From: an uncultured Alistipes sp.
GTDB taxonomy: Bacteria > Bacteroidota > Bacteroidia > Bacteroidales > Rikenellaceae
Assembly (NCBI GenBank): GCA_900545315.1
Contig: UQYM01000023.1
Span: 1 to 39,454, forward strand
Reading direction: 5' to 3'
Length of the DNA: 39,454 bases
Below are positions 24,274 through 31,410 of the stretch, one piece after another. The number at the start of each line of letters is the position of its first letter. The first letter of the stretch is position 1. The position numbers and the translations under genes were made by a program. The notes beneath the pieces were generated by a model that had not been told where the DNA came from, did not search any database, and saw only the letters and a program-made list of their open reading frames with translations.

Positions 24274-25614
24274 ATGAAAAAAAGTTTTATTGTTCTCTCC
24301 TGCGCTCTGTTGGTCAGCGTCACGATGGCGCAAGGACTGGGCGTCAAAGATCGCCTGAAGGCACACGTTTACACCCTGGCAAGCAAAGAGCTCGCCGGCC
24401 GTAAACCCAATACCCACGGAGATACTCTGGCCGTTAACTATATTCGTGAACAGCTTAAGACTATGCCCGGCGTCAAACTGCTGGCAAAAGATGGACTCCA
24501 GGAGTTCTCTTACACCGCCTACCGTTATCTCACCAACGAGGGAAACACCCTGAAAGCCGGTAAACGGGCTCTGGTACTGGGACGTGATTTCATTCCATCG
24601 GTCACCTCGAATACCGGCTCGTTCAGCGGTGAGGTTGTCGACATGGGTGAAGGCAAGGCTCGTGACTACGAGGGGAAAGATGTCAAAGGTAAATTTGTAG
24701 TCGTACACCTGACGCCCCGCTCCTACTCCGATGGTAGCGAACAGCGTTCGCGGGAGACGACAGCCCTGAGAAATGGAGCCAAAGGTATCTTAATGGTGGG
24801 ACAGCCCTTGAGCAATCTGCCGGCTCGCTGGCCGACCGCCCCCGATTTCATGGTGATAAAGGTTAGCGAAAAAGCAGCCAAAACCCTGTTGGCACAAAAA
24901 CAGCTTGAAGCCACAGTATCCATCGATGTCAATACTGAGCACACCTTCAATGTCGTAGCCAAAATCGATGCCCCCAAAGAGAACAATCCGGAAGGGGACG
25001 TCCTGATTATTGGGGCACACTACGACCATATGGGCATCGAAGAATATGAAGGCGAACCGGCCATCTTCCCGGGAGCGGACGACAATGCTTCGGGTACAGC
25101 CGGTATTTTGGAGCTGACCCGTTACCTCAGCGAACGTCGTGCGTTCCTCAAAAAAGATGTAGTCGTCATTCTGTTCGGTGCCGAGGAGCGTGGTCTGAAA
25201 GGCTCCCGCTACTATGCCGAGCATCCGGTCGAACCGCTCGACAACGTAAAGGCTATGGTCAATATCGACATGATGGGCCGCATGCCCAACGAGCGTACCT
25301 TAGGCATTCGCGGTTTGGGATCGGCCTACGAAGCACCGGCACTGTTCGCCTCTCTGCCCAACAACGATAACCTCGAGTTGGTTTGGGAGTTCCGCGAAAA
25401 GGGTCCAACCGATTATTCGTCTTTCTATGCAAAAGGGATTCCGGCCTTCTCGTTCGGCACCCCGCACCATGTAGATTATCACAAACCGACAGACACACCA
25501 GATCGTATCAATTATGACGGCATGGTCATGGTGTACAACTATGCGGTTAATCTGATCAATCGTCTGGCCTTTGAACCTCTGCGGCTCACCTATCGCCCGC
25601 AACCTGAGAAATAG
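24274..25614 (+). CDS. Secreted M28-family zinc aminopeptidase with PA domain
   Basis: The 446-residue protein starts with a Sec signal peptide (MKKSFIVLSCALLVSVTMA). An inserted PA domain (about residues 105-220, with VDMGEGKARDYEGKDVKGK and GAKGILMVGQPLSN) lies within the M28 catalytic fold. Metal and catalytic residues are visible in order: GAHYDHMG, FPGADDNASGTAG, the EE pair in LFGAEERGLKGSRYY, VNIDMMGRM, and the last ligand His in TPHHVDYHKPTDTPDRI. M28 enzymes remove N-terminal amino acids or act on small peptides with two zinc ions. It would work in the periplasm or outside. It is likely cotranscribed with the DUF5606 gene, and a strong terminator follows. Confidence 0.93.
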   Translation: MKKSFIVLSCALLVSVTMAQGLGVKDRLKAHVYTLASKELAGRKPNTHGDTLAVNYIREQLKTMPGVKLLAKDGLQEFSYTAYRYLTNEGNTLKAGKRALVLGRDFIPSVTSNTGSFSGEVVDMGEGKARDYEGKDVKGKFVVVHLTPRSYSDGSEQRSRETTALRNGAKGILMVGQPLSNLPARWPTAPDFMVIKVSEKAAKTLLAQKQLEATVSIDVNTEHTFNVVAKIDAPKENNPEGDVLIIGAHYDHMGIEEYEGEPAIFPGADDNASGTAGILELTRYLSERRAFLKKDVVVILFGAEERGLKGSRYYAEHPVEPLDNVKAMVNIDMMGRMPNERTLGIRGLGSAYEAPALFASLPNNDNLELVWEFREKGPTDYSSFYAKGIPAFSFGTPHHVDYHKPTDTPDRINYDGMVMVYNYAVNLINRLAFEPLRLTYRPQPEK

Positions 25615-25682
25615 CGGTCAACCACCAGACTAACATCGATCTAAAGAAGTCCTCATACTCCCAGGAGGGAACTACCATACCG

Positions 25683-25727
25683 AGCACGGCCGACAGTCAA
25701 TAAAACTGTCGGCCGTGCTTCTTTATT
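25683..25727 (+). terminator. Strong terminator after the M28 peptidase gene
   Basis: AGCACGGCCGACAGT (25683-25697) and ACTGTCGGCCGTGCT (25705-25719) form a perfect 15-bp stem with a seven-base loop, followed by TCTTTATT. Confidence 0.95.
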
Positions 25728-26054
25728 GGTTCTTTATAAATGAAACGACCTGTTTTGGTCAAAGAGTGTTACCACAATGAACCGGGAATCTTCCATCCTA
25801 ATCTTCCCAAAGAATTAAAACAGCAACAAGCACACCCATACTTCCGAAACTGCTTGACAACCCACTTAACATATTCAATACCCATAAAACATCTTTATTG
25901 TCATCTCTTTGGCGATCCTGTCCAACAGCAGCACACTAAATTTGTGTTACCTCACAACACACCACACAGCATCTGCTGTACATATTTCGCGGTACGACAC
26001 ATCGACATATACTCCTATCTCGCACAAGCCTTGGTCACACCACAATACTAAATA
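25728..26054. other. Intergenic stretch between convergent genes
   Basis: A 103-codon plus-strand frame (25740-26051) is open here, but it has no ribosome site, no family resemblance and a composition rich in His, Gln, Tyr and Thr, unlike the neighbours. I treat the stretch as non-coding. No RNA gene or repeat is apparent. Confidence 0.5.
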
Positions 26055-26087
26055 CTAAAAAAACCCGACGCTATCGCATCGGGTTTT
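26055..26087 (-). terminator. Terminator of yajC
   Basis: On the minus strand ACCCGATGC and GCGTCGGGT pair (one G-U) around GATA and are followed by TTTTTTAG. It lies about 40 bases past the yajC stop. Confidence 0.85.
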
Positions 26088-26125
26088 ATGAACGAAGACC
26101 CCAAAGGGTTCAACTTGTTTATCGA

Positions 26126-26449
26126 CTATTTCGCAGGAGTTGCAATGTCAGAAGGATCACGCATCACCATGTTCTTATCGACACGAATAGCGACATTGCT
26201 ATCCACTTCGACCAGCACATAACCCTCTTTAACCTCTTTTACGGTACCATAAATACCACCGGCTGTAACAATCTTTTGCCCCTTTTCAAGTGCATTGCGG
26301 AATTTGACCAGCTCTTTCTGCTTTTTCTGCTGAGGGCGGATCATCAGAAAGTACATCACCGCAAAAATCAGCACCATCATAATCAGGAACTGCATACTGC
26401 CACCACCGGCCGAAGGCTGTGCCTGCAACATAATTGTCATCATATTCAT
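26126..26449 (-). CDS. yajC: YajC, accessory subunit of the Sec translocon
   Basis: YajC is a single-span inner-membrane protein that joins SecDF beside SecYEG. The start is taken at ATG 26449 (107 residues: MNMMTIMLQAQPSAGGGSM), since the 20 residues before it do not fit the family. One transmembrane helix (LIMMVLIFAVMYFLMIRP) is followed by PQQKKQKELVKFRNALEKG, then GQKIVTAGGIYGTVKEVKE and a short beta domain, all standard for YajC. It is the last gene of a nusB, DUF1573, yajC row that is common in Bacteroidetes, 105 bases after the DUF1573 gene, and ends at a terminator. Confidence 0.93.
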   Translation of the reverse strand: MNMMTIMLQAQPSAGGGSMQFLIMMVLIFAVMYFLMIRPQQKKQKELVKFRNALEKGQKIVTAGGIYGTVKEVKEGYVLVEVDSNVAIRVDKNMVMRDPSDIATPAK

Positions 26450-26554
26450 AATAAAAGATATTTGATTGATTGTACAAATATAAAACATTCCGTAATATTT
26501 TCCACACATTTCCCAAAAGTGTGGAAAAATAGGCGATTACTACCACTCAATATT

Positions 26555-27022
26555 CTACGACTGGGGAACCACCTCTCCCGTCACAACCAGCGTATAAGGC
26601 TGCGATCCCAGCGATGTACGAATGGTGATATGTTTTAACTGATAGCCATTAAACCCACGGCTGTCAAACTCAAACGAGAAAGGCACCAACTCGTCAGGTT
26701 GGATTGGTTGTTTATAAAAATCAACCTGGGTACAGCCACAACTGGTGCGAACCTCCAACAACAAAAACGGGGCTTTTCCTTCATTGCGTATGGCCAAATC
26801 ACGCCGAATCACCTCCCCTTCATACATTCGGCCCAGATCGATCGTATCGTTAACCGCACCTGTCTGTAACAACGAATCAGAAAGCTCGATAATTTTCGAA
26901 GGAACGGCCGCAGAGGTTTTGTCTCCCCCTCCCGTTTGTTGGGCAGTTCGTCCGCAGGCCACAGCCACGAACGACACCATAACCACCGCACTACATAGCA
27001 ACAAAATACGGGAAACTGACAT
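26555..27022 (-). CDS. DUF1573 lipoprotein
   Basis: This 155-residue protein has a lipoprotein signal (MSVSRILLLCSAVVMVSFVAVAC, Cys23) and then a DUF1573 Ig-like domain of the HYDIN/ASPM type: DTIDLGRMYEGEVIRRDLA, IRNEGKAPFLLLEVRTSCG, CTQVDFYKQPIQPDELVPF, FEFDSRGFNGYQLKHITI. The SCGCT cysteine pair is the hallmark of the family. It should sit in the periplasm on a membrane; its role is unknown. In Bacteroidetes it usually stands between nusB and yajC as here, but the gap to nusB (388 bases) is wider than usual. Confidence 0.88.
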   Translation of the reverse strand: MSVSRILLLCSAVVMVSFVAVACGRTAQQTGGGDKTSAAVPSKIIELSDSLLQTGAVNDTIDLGRMYEGEVIRRDLAIRNEGKAPFLLLEVRTSCGCTQVDFYKQPIQPDELVPFSFEFDSRGFNGYQLKHITIRTSLGSQPYTLVVTGEVVPQS

Positions 27023-27410
27023 GGATTTTTTTATTGATAAGGTTTACATGCGTGGAGAACGGCGTTTGCGCCATTGTGCTCCATAACACGAGCGATATGT
27101 CCCTGTTCTCTCTAAAGGCACAACTCTCATCTAAGGACGGTATCACCAACTAAAATTGTACCTTACTTTGTTCCCTACCGAGATCGTCACCAAGCCACGA
27201 CTCATTTCACTTGTAGCCGGAGACATATTCTTTTAAGAGCAGTTGCAAAGACTTATATGAACAGCCGCCACCGCTACACTCATTCCCCCAGTAAAGAAAA
27301 GCTATATAAAAAGAAATACGGCGATTCACAGGGTAAAATGAATCATCAAGACTACAACTTACGCCCCGAAATCCCTACTCCAACAAAAGTTTGCATTCAA
27401 AAAGAGTACC
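27023..27410. other. Unusually wide gap between nusB and the DUF1573 gene
   Basis: No coding frame of quality, no terminator hairpin and no RNA gene is seen in these 388 bases. A promoter for DUF1573-yajC should be here, but I cannot point to a full -33/-7 pair. Confidence 0.45.
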
Positions 27411-28355
27411 CTATTTTTCCAGCAATCCGCGACCGCTTTTGTTGATCTTGCCCTCTTCACGCAACGCCTCGACCACCTTGTCCAATACGCCATTGATAAA
27501 CGTACTGCTGCTCGGGGTGCTGTAATATTTGGCAATTTCGATAAATTCATCAAAGGTCACCTTGACCGGAATCGACGGGAAAGCAATCAGCTCAGCCACC
27601 GTAGCCGCCATGATCAGATTGTCCATAAAGGCAATACGATCGACATCCCAATTCTTGGTAAAGCGGCCGATGTACTCGTAATACTCGTTGTAATGTATGA
27701 CAGTCTGACGGAACAGCTCCTTGGCATACTCCCGATCATCCTCGTTTTTGTATTCGGGCAACAGATCGACCTCCGTCTGCGAAGCCTTCATATTGGAGAC
27801 GGTACGAACGACCATAATGTTGGCAAAATCGAGATCGTCAGCCCAAAAGATTGACTGCTCCTCCACAACATTCTCCAACTCCTCGCATCCGTCAACCGTC
27901 TGCGTGTAAAAATTCTCGACAAATTTGCGATCCTCCTTGAAAGAGCGAGTCGGCGAGGACATATACTCCTTGTAATAGTCGCTTGCAACCATCGAATTGT
28001 ACAGCGACTTGATCAATTCAGGATATTGAATCCATCCCAACTTGTGAGCAGCCAGATAATCGGTCAGATTCTCACTACCGCGCAGCAAAGCAACGACACG
28101 GTTCTCGATAAATTTGGTATTGGGATTGCGCTCCTCTTCGGTGGGCAGATGCTTTTTGCGGCCCAATTCGATGCGATTTTCGGCCCATGTGGCCACATCG
28201 ACAATCAGCCATAACAACTGATGGTACAATTCGTAAGTCTTGTCGATGCTAAACATCAAATTTTTCTCGGATAAAATCAACGAATCGGATTCCGATTTGA
28301 AATGGGCATAAAGCGCTTTGAGAACCTTAATGCGTAATAATCTTCTGCTTAACAT
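27411..28355 (-). CDS. nusB: Transcription antitermination factor NusB (long Bacteroidetes form)
   Basis: NusB joins NusE (S10) and boxA RNA to keep polymerase elongating on rRNA operons. This protein has 314 residues, about twice the E. coli length, which is normal in Bacteroidetes. The N-terminus MLSRRLLRIKVLKALYAHF matches NusB helix 1. A long insert follows (about residues 50-215). The C-terminal half holds the conserved NusB core: NWDVDRIAFMDNLIMAATV, AELIAFPSIPVKVTFDEFI and AKYYSTPSSSTFINGVLDK. The last residues (SGRGLLEK) are basic. It is divergent from the flavoprotein gene and stands upstream of DUF1573 and yajC. Confidence 0.93.
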   Translation of the reverse strand: MLSRRLLRIKVLKALYAHFKSESDSLILSEKNLMFSIDKTYELYHQLLWLIVDVATWAENRIELGRKKHLPTEEERNPNTKFIENRVVALLRGSENLTDYLAAHKLGWIQYPELIKSLYNSMVASDYYKEYMSSPTRSFKEDRKFVENFYTQTVDGCEELENVVEEQSIFWADDLDFANIMVVRTVSNMKASQTEVDLLPEYKNEDDREYAKELFRQTVIHYNEYYEYIGRFTKNWDVDRIAFMDNLIMAATVAELIAFPSIPVKVTFDEFIEIAKYYSTPSSSTFINGVLDKVVEALREEGKINKSGRGLLEK

Positions 28356-28466
28356 CTGGTCAGGACTTTCGTTACTTGTTCATTCTGCCGAAGCCACGTT
28401 CGGACAAATGGTCTGCAAATGTACACATTTTTCGCAGAAACCTTAATGGAAACTGAACCGATTTTT

Positions 28467-28474
28467 TACCTTTG
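28467..28474 (+). promoter_or_regulatory. -7 element of the flavoprotein gene
   Basis: TACCTTTG matches TAnnTTTG exactly, 16 bases before the ATG at 28490, leaving a leader of about 10 bases. A small inverted repeat (TGTCC, 7 bases, GGACA; 28473-28489) overlaps the expected start. No clear -33 TTTG is seen. Confidence 0.5.
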
Positions 28475-28489
28475 TCCAAAAATCGGACA

Positions 28490-29743
28490 ATGAGACACTA
28501 CTCAACCGTGGTCATAGGTGGAGGTGCCGCCGGTATTATGGCGGCAGGAATCGCAGCCGCAACCGGTCGTAAGGTGCTCCTGTGCGAACGCATGGAGAAA
28601 CCCCAACGCAAAGTTCGTATCACCGGAAAAGGCCGTTGTAACCTGACTAACCTCTGCTCCGAAGAGGAGTTTCTCTCCAAAGTTCGCAGCGGAGCCGATT
28701 TTGTTCGTTATGCCTGGCAACAGTTTGACAGTCGAACCGTCATGCAATTTTTCGAACAGATCGGGGTCCCGTTGAGTGTCGAACGCGGGCGTCGTGTATT
28801 TCCAACCAGTGGGCGCGCATGGGATGTCGCCGAAGCTCATATTGCATGGTGCCGGCAGCAGGGCGTAGAGATAGCCACCCACGCCCGTGTTGAAGAGCTA
28901 CACACGCAGAACAAACAGATCTCGGGCATCACGGTACGTTACAACGATGGCTCCACAGAGCAGATCGCTTGTCAAACCGCTATTCTTGCCACAGGAGGGG
29001 CCTCCTACCCGACAACCGGCTCCACCGGTGACGGATACCGATTGGCTCATCAGCTGGGCCACACCATCGTCCCGATCCGCCCGTCACTGACCCCGCTGAT
29101 TGCTGATCGCCCCACTCCAAAACCATTAATTGATTTTACACTGCGCAACATATCGGCGCAACTCTATATCGATGGTAAAAAAGCCGCTGAAGAGTTCGGA
29201 GAGCTCACCTTTACACCATTGGGAGTGGGTGGAGCCATTGTGTTGCGACTAAGCAGGCAAGCTGTTGATGCGCTGATCGATGAGCGCAAGGTAGAGTTGC
29301 GGCTCGACCTCAAGCCGGCCCTTACGGCCAAGCAACTCGAGGCCCGAGTCGAACGCGAGAAAAACGCGCTATCCGCTAAAACGCCCCTCAGACAACTATT
29401 GGCCAAACTGGTCCCGTCTGTCATGATTGCAGAATTGGCTCGCCGTTCGCAGCTTGACCCAAACCGTCCGATGGCCCCCCTAACCGACTCCGACCGGCAA
29501 CGACTCATCGGCACTCTGAAAGCCTGGCGAATCCCGTTAACCGACTACGCCCCATTCCGTGAAGCTATCGTCACCGCAGGCGGCGTCTGCACTGATGAGG
29601 TCGATCCGCTGACCATGCAATCAAAGTTGATCCGTGGCCTCTATTTTGCTGGGGAAGTACTCGATATCGACGCCAATACCGGCGGATATAACCTGCAATT
29701 AGCCTACTCGACCGGCCATCTTGCCGGAAACCTTAACGCATAA
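28490..29743 (+). CDS. FAD-dependent oxidoreductase of the HI0933/YhiN (BaiN-like) family
   Basis: The start is ATG 28490 (MRHYSTVVIGGGAAGIMAA), 417 residues; a TTG 18 bases earlier lies inside the promoter region. The N-terminal GGGAAG binds the ADP part of FAD. KVRITGKGRCNLTN is the family's hallmark, and ATGGASYPTTGSTGDGYRL is a second conserved block. FTPLGVGGAIVLRLSRQAV belongs to the inserted domain, and LYFAGEVLDIDANTGGYNL is the C-terminal FAD motif. Relatives reduce bile-acid intermediates (BaiN) or have unknown roles, so the substrate is open. It lies 3 bases before the next gene and begins a plus-strand operon. Confidence 0.9.
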   Translation: MRHYSTVVIGGGAAGIMAAGIAAATGRKVLLCERMEKPQRKVRITGKGRCNLTNLCSEEEFLSKVRSGADFVRYAWQQFDSRTVMQFFEQIGVPLSVERGRRVFPTSGRAWDVAEAHIAWCRQQGVEIATHARVEELHTQNKQISGITVRYNDGSTEQIACQTAILATGGASYPTTGSTGDGYRLAHQLGHTIVPIRPSLTPLIADRPTPKPLIDFTLRNISAQLYIDGKKAAEEFGELTFTPLGVGGAIVLRLSRQAVDALIDERKVELRLDLKPALTAKQLEARVEREKNALSAKTPLRQLLAKLVPSVMIAELARRSQLDPNRPMAPLTDSDRQRLIGTLKAWRIPLTDYAPFREAIVTAGGVCTDEVDPLTMQSKLIRGLYFAGEVLDIDANTGGYNLQLAYSTGHLAGNLNA

Positions 29744-29746
29744 CCC

Positions 29747-30277
29747 ATGACTCTGATCGTCAGCCTAAAACGCCAAATTTTCCGAAGTTACTTCCGTATC
29801 GGAGGCAAAATTCATGTGCGACACTGGCGTGGACATGGCGTACACTCCCCCTTCATGTATGGGATCGTACGCAACGTCTTTATGAAAAATCGTATCATCG
29901 GCAACGACCGCTCCCTATATCAGGCGCTCATCCGACGAGGCATTGGCCAAAAAACAGGCATTCTGCTCCAAAACCTGTACACACACTGCCAAATGGATCA
30001 ATACGTCCTGATCGGAAACAATACCTGCGAACTCCCCGATGGGCGCGTTTTTTGCATATTGTTGCCCAACGCACCGCTCGACGTTATCGCACAAATGGCC
30101 CAACAAGCCTTGACACGTCCCGGTTGTCTGGTCATGCTCTCGCCCTACCGCACCGCCCAAAAATGGAAGCTTGCACAACAACTATGTGAAGCGTATCGTT
30201 GTGTCAGTGTCGATCGACGTGTGATGATGCTGTACTTTGTTGATTCTACACTGCAACCGCAACACTATCGCATCTGA
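29747..30277 (+). CDS. Reduced methyltransferase-like protein, function unknown
   Basis: The 176-residue protein carries the start motif of a Bacteroidetes family of SAM-dependent methyltransferases, RHWRGHGVHSPFMYGIVRNV, and its tail RVMMLYFVDSTLQPQHYRI also fits. The middle is much shortened: I see no Gly-rich SAM-binding loop (E/DxGxGxG). What remains (RVFCILLPNAPLDVIAQMA and LTRPGCLVMLSPY) resembles only the second half of a Rossmann sheet. It may have lost catalysis and kept a binding role, or be decaying, though the frame is intact. It is 3 bases after the flavoprotein gene, so both are cotranscribed. The family link is from pattern memory. Confidence 0.55.
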   Translation: MTLIVSLKRQIFRSYFRIGGKIHVRHWRGHGVHSPFMYGIVRNVFMKNRIIGNDRSLYQALIRRGIGQKTGILLQNLYTHCQMDQYVLIGNNTCELPDGRVFCILLPNAPLDVIAQMAQQALTRPGCLVMLSPYRTAQKWKLAQQLCEAYRCVSVDRRVMMLYFVDSTLQPQHYRI

Positions 30278-30354
30278 ATTGTTGCCCCCATCCACAACAC
30301 AAACGTAACACCTAACACGCGACACTTAAAAGTAAACCGTAAAAGAATAAAAAT

Positions 30355-30912
30355 ATGAAAATCTACACTCGAACCGGAGATAAAGGGACCACCTCCTTGG
30401 TAGGAGGCACCCGCGTAGCCAAAACACACCCTCGACTGGAGGCCTACGGCACCGTCGATGAATTGATGGCGCAAATCGCGTACCTGCAAGACAATATGGC
30501 CCAATATGCTCAATTAACGGTTTACCACGATCAGCTGTTACAGATTTTGGATCATCTGATGCGTCTCTCCTCGTACCTGGCCACTGAAGAGGAGGCAACC
30601 AAATATTTACCGGAATTTAACAATTCACATGTGGCCTTGCTCGAAAAATGGATCGACGAAATCCAAGAGACGCTGCCCAAAATTACGAAATTCACGCTGC
30701 CGGGAGGCGATCCGCTCGTATCGCTTTGTCACATAGCCCGTACCGTATGCCGACGCAGTGAGAGACGTTGTATCGCACTCAGCGAACAACATCCTGTCAG
30801 TGAAGACATTATCAAGTATTTAAACCGTCTTTCTGATTATCTGTATGTACTGGCCAGAAAAATATCTCAAGAATTTCATATAAAAGAGATACTTTGGGTG
30901 TACGAAAAATAA
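30355..30912 (+). CDS. Corrinoid (cob(I)alamin) adenosyltransferase, PduO type
   Basis: This enzyme moves the adenosyl group of ATP to Co(I) corrinoid, making coenzyme B12. The 185-residue protein has the PduO/MMAB signature: YTRTGDKGTTSLVGGTRVA at the N-terminus (ATP binding), RLEAYGTVDELMAQIAYLQ, the second block FTLPGGDPLVSLCHIARTV with CRRSERRCIAL, and the final NRLSDYLYVLARKIS. It is 77 bases after the previous gene. Together with the cobalamin riboswitch locus it shows that the organism takes up and activates B12; there is no corrin-ring synthesis gene in the window. Confidence 0.93.
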   Translation: MKIYTRTGDKGTTSLVGGTRVAKTHPRLEAYGTVDELMAQIAYLQDNMAQYAQLTVYHDQLLQILDHLMRLSSYLATEEEATKYLPEFNNSHVALLEKWIDEIQETLPKITKFTLPGGDPLVSLCHIARTVCRRSERRCIALSEQHPVSEDIIKYLNRLSDYLYVLARKISQEFHIKEILWVYEK

Positions 30913-30921
30913 AAAAATTTC

Positions 30922-30929
30922 TATTTTTG
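30922..30929 (+). promoter_or_regulatory. -7 element of the DUF2795 gene
   Basis: TATTTTTG matches TAnnTTTG; the nearest TTTG upstream (30893-30896) is 25 bases away, longer than usual. RNA would start near 30936. Confidence 0.55.
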
Positions 30930-30943
30930 TAATCCGATGAAAA

Positions 30944-30963
30944 GATCAGTGTGATCACTGATC
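30944..30963 (+). promoter_or_regulatory. Hairpin or operator in the DUF2795 leader
   Basis: GATCAGTG, four bases, CACTGATC: a perfect 8-bp inverted repeat in the predicted 5' leader, 25 bases before the ATG at 30989. It has no T-tract, so it is not a terminator; it could stabilise the mRNA or bind a regulator. Confidence 0.45.
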
Positions 30964-30988
30964 ATCAACGACTAAAACAGAAACGATT

Positions 30989-31210
30989 ATGTACTGGACA
31001 TTAGAGTTGGCTTCCAAACTGGAAGATGCACCATGGCCCGCAACCAAAGAGGAGCTGATTGATTATGCGACCCGGTCAGGAGCGCCCTTGGAGGTGATAG
31101 AGAACCTCGAGGAGATCGAAGACGAAGGCGACATCTACGAAAGTATCGAAGATATTTGGCCCGATTACCCAAGCAAAGACGACTTCTTCTTCAACGAGGA
31201 GGAGTATTGA
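30989..31210 (+). CDS. DUF2795 domain protein
   Basis: This 73-residue acidic protein (MYWTLELASKLEDAPWPAT, then KEELIDYATRSGAPLEVIENL) matches DUF2795, a small helical domain in which the PATKEELIDYA-type motif is conserved. The C-terminal half is very acidic (SIEDIWPDYPSKDDFFFNE, then EEY). The function is unknown. It has its own -7 promoter element and terminator and is the last host gene before the mobile element. Confidence 0.88.
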   Translation: MYWTLELASKLEDAPWPATKEELIDYATRSGAPLEVIENLEEIEDEGDIYESIEDIWPDYPSKDDFFFNEEEY

Positions 31211-31239
31211 CGCTCTTAGAATAGACTAAACAATTAAAT

Positions 31240-31285
31240 ACCAGCGCGATAAACAATGAAAATTTGTTTGTCGCGCTGGTGTTTT
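31240..31285 (+). terminator. Terminator of the DUF2795 gene, at the element boundary
   Basis: ACCAGCGCGA (31240-31249) pairs with TCGCGCTGGT (31271-31280), extended by AAACAA/TTGTTT, followed by GTTTTAT. The 3' arm holds TTTGTTTGTC (31263-31272), which recurs in the repeats that follow. Confidence 0.9.
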
Positions 31286-31303
31286 ATGGCCTCAAATGGT
31301 GCG

Positions 31304-31363
31304 GTTTGTTTGTCTAAAATACGGTTTTTCTTCCCAAAATCGGAGTTTGTTTGTCTAAAATAC
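31304..31363 (+). repeat. Tandem ~20-bp direct repeats in front of the integrase
   Basis: GTTTGTTTGTCTAAAATAC occurs exactly at 31304-31322 and 31345-31363. Between them, at 31324-31342, is a degenerate copy (GTTTTTCTTCCCAAAATC). The period is 20-21 bases, two turns of the helix. The core TTTGTTTGTC also appears in the host terminator at 31263-31272. They may be binding sites for integrase arms, an excision factor or a repressor. Confidence 0.8.
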
Positions 31364-31365
31364 AT

Positions 31366-31373
31366 TACCTTTG
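31366..31373 (+). promoter_or_regulatory. -7 element of the integrase gene
   Basis: TACCTTTG matches TAnnTTTG, three bases after the last repeat. The TTTG of that repeat (31346-31349) is 16 bases upstream, so the repeat probably overlaps the promoter and binding there would control the integrase. Confidence 0.55.
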
Positions 31374-31410
31374 TTTATCCTCGGGAATATTAAAACAGGA
31401 GGAAAAACAT

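Noticed and set aside
25740..26051. 103-codon plus-strand open frame after the M28 terminator
   Set aside because: No ribosome site or family resemblance, skewed residue composition, and placed in the gap between convergent genes; treated as chance.
27257..27445. 62-codon plus-strand frame between nusB and DUF1573
   Set aside because: Runs into the nusB end on the opposite strand; no start signal or family resemblance.
31304..31363. The repeats as a CRISPR-like or iteron origin
   Set aside because: Too few and too short copies with almost no spacer, and no replication initiator gene adjoins; better explained as integrase or regulator sites.
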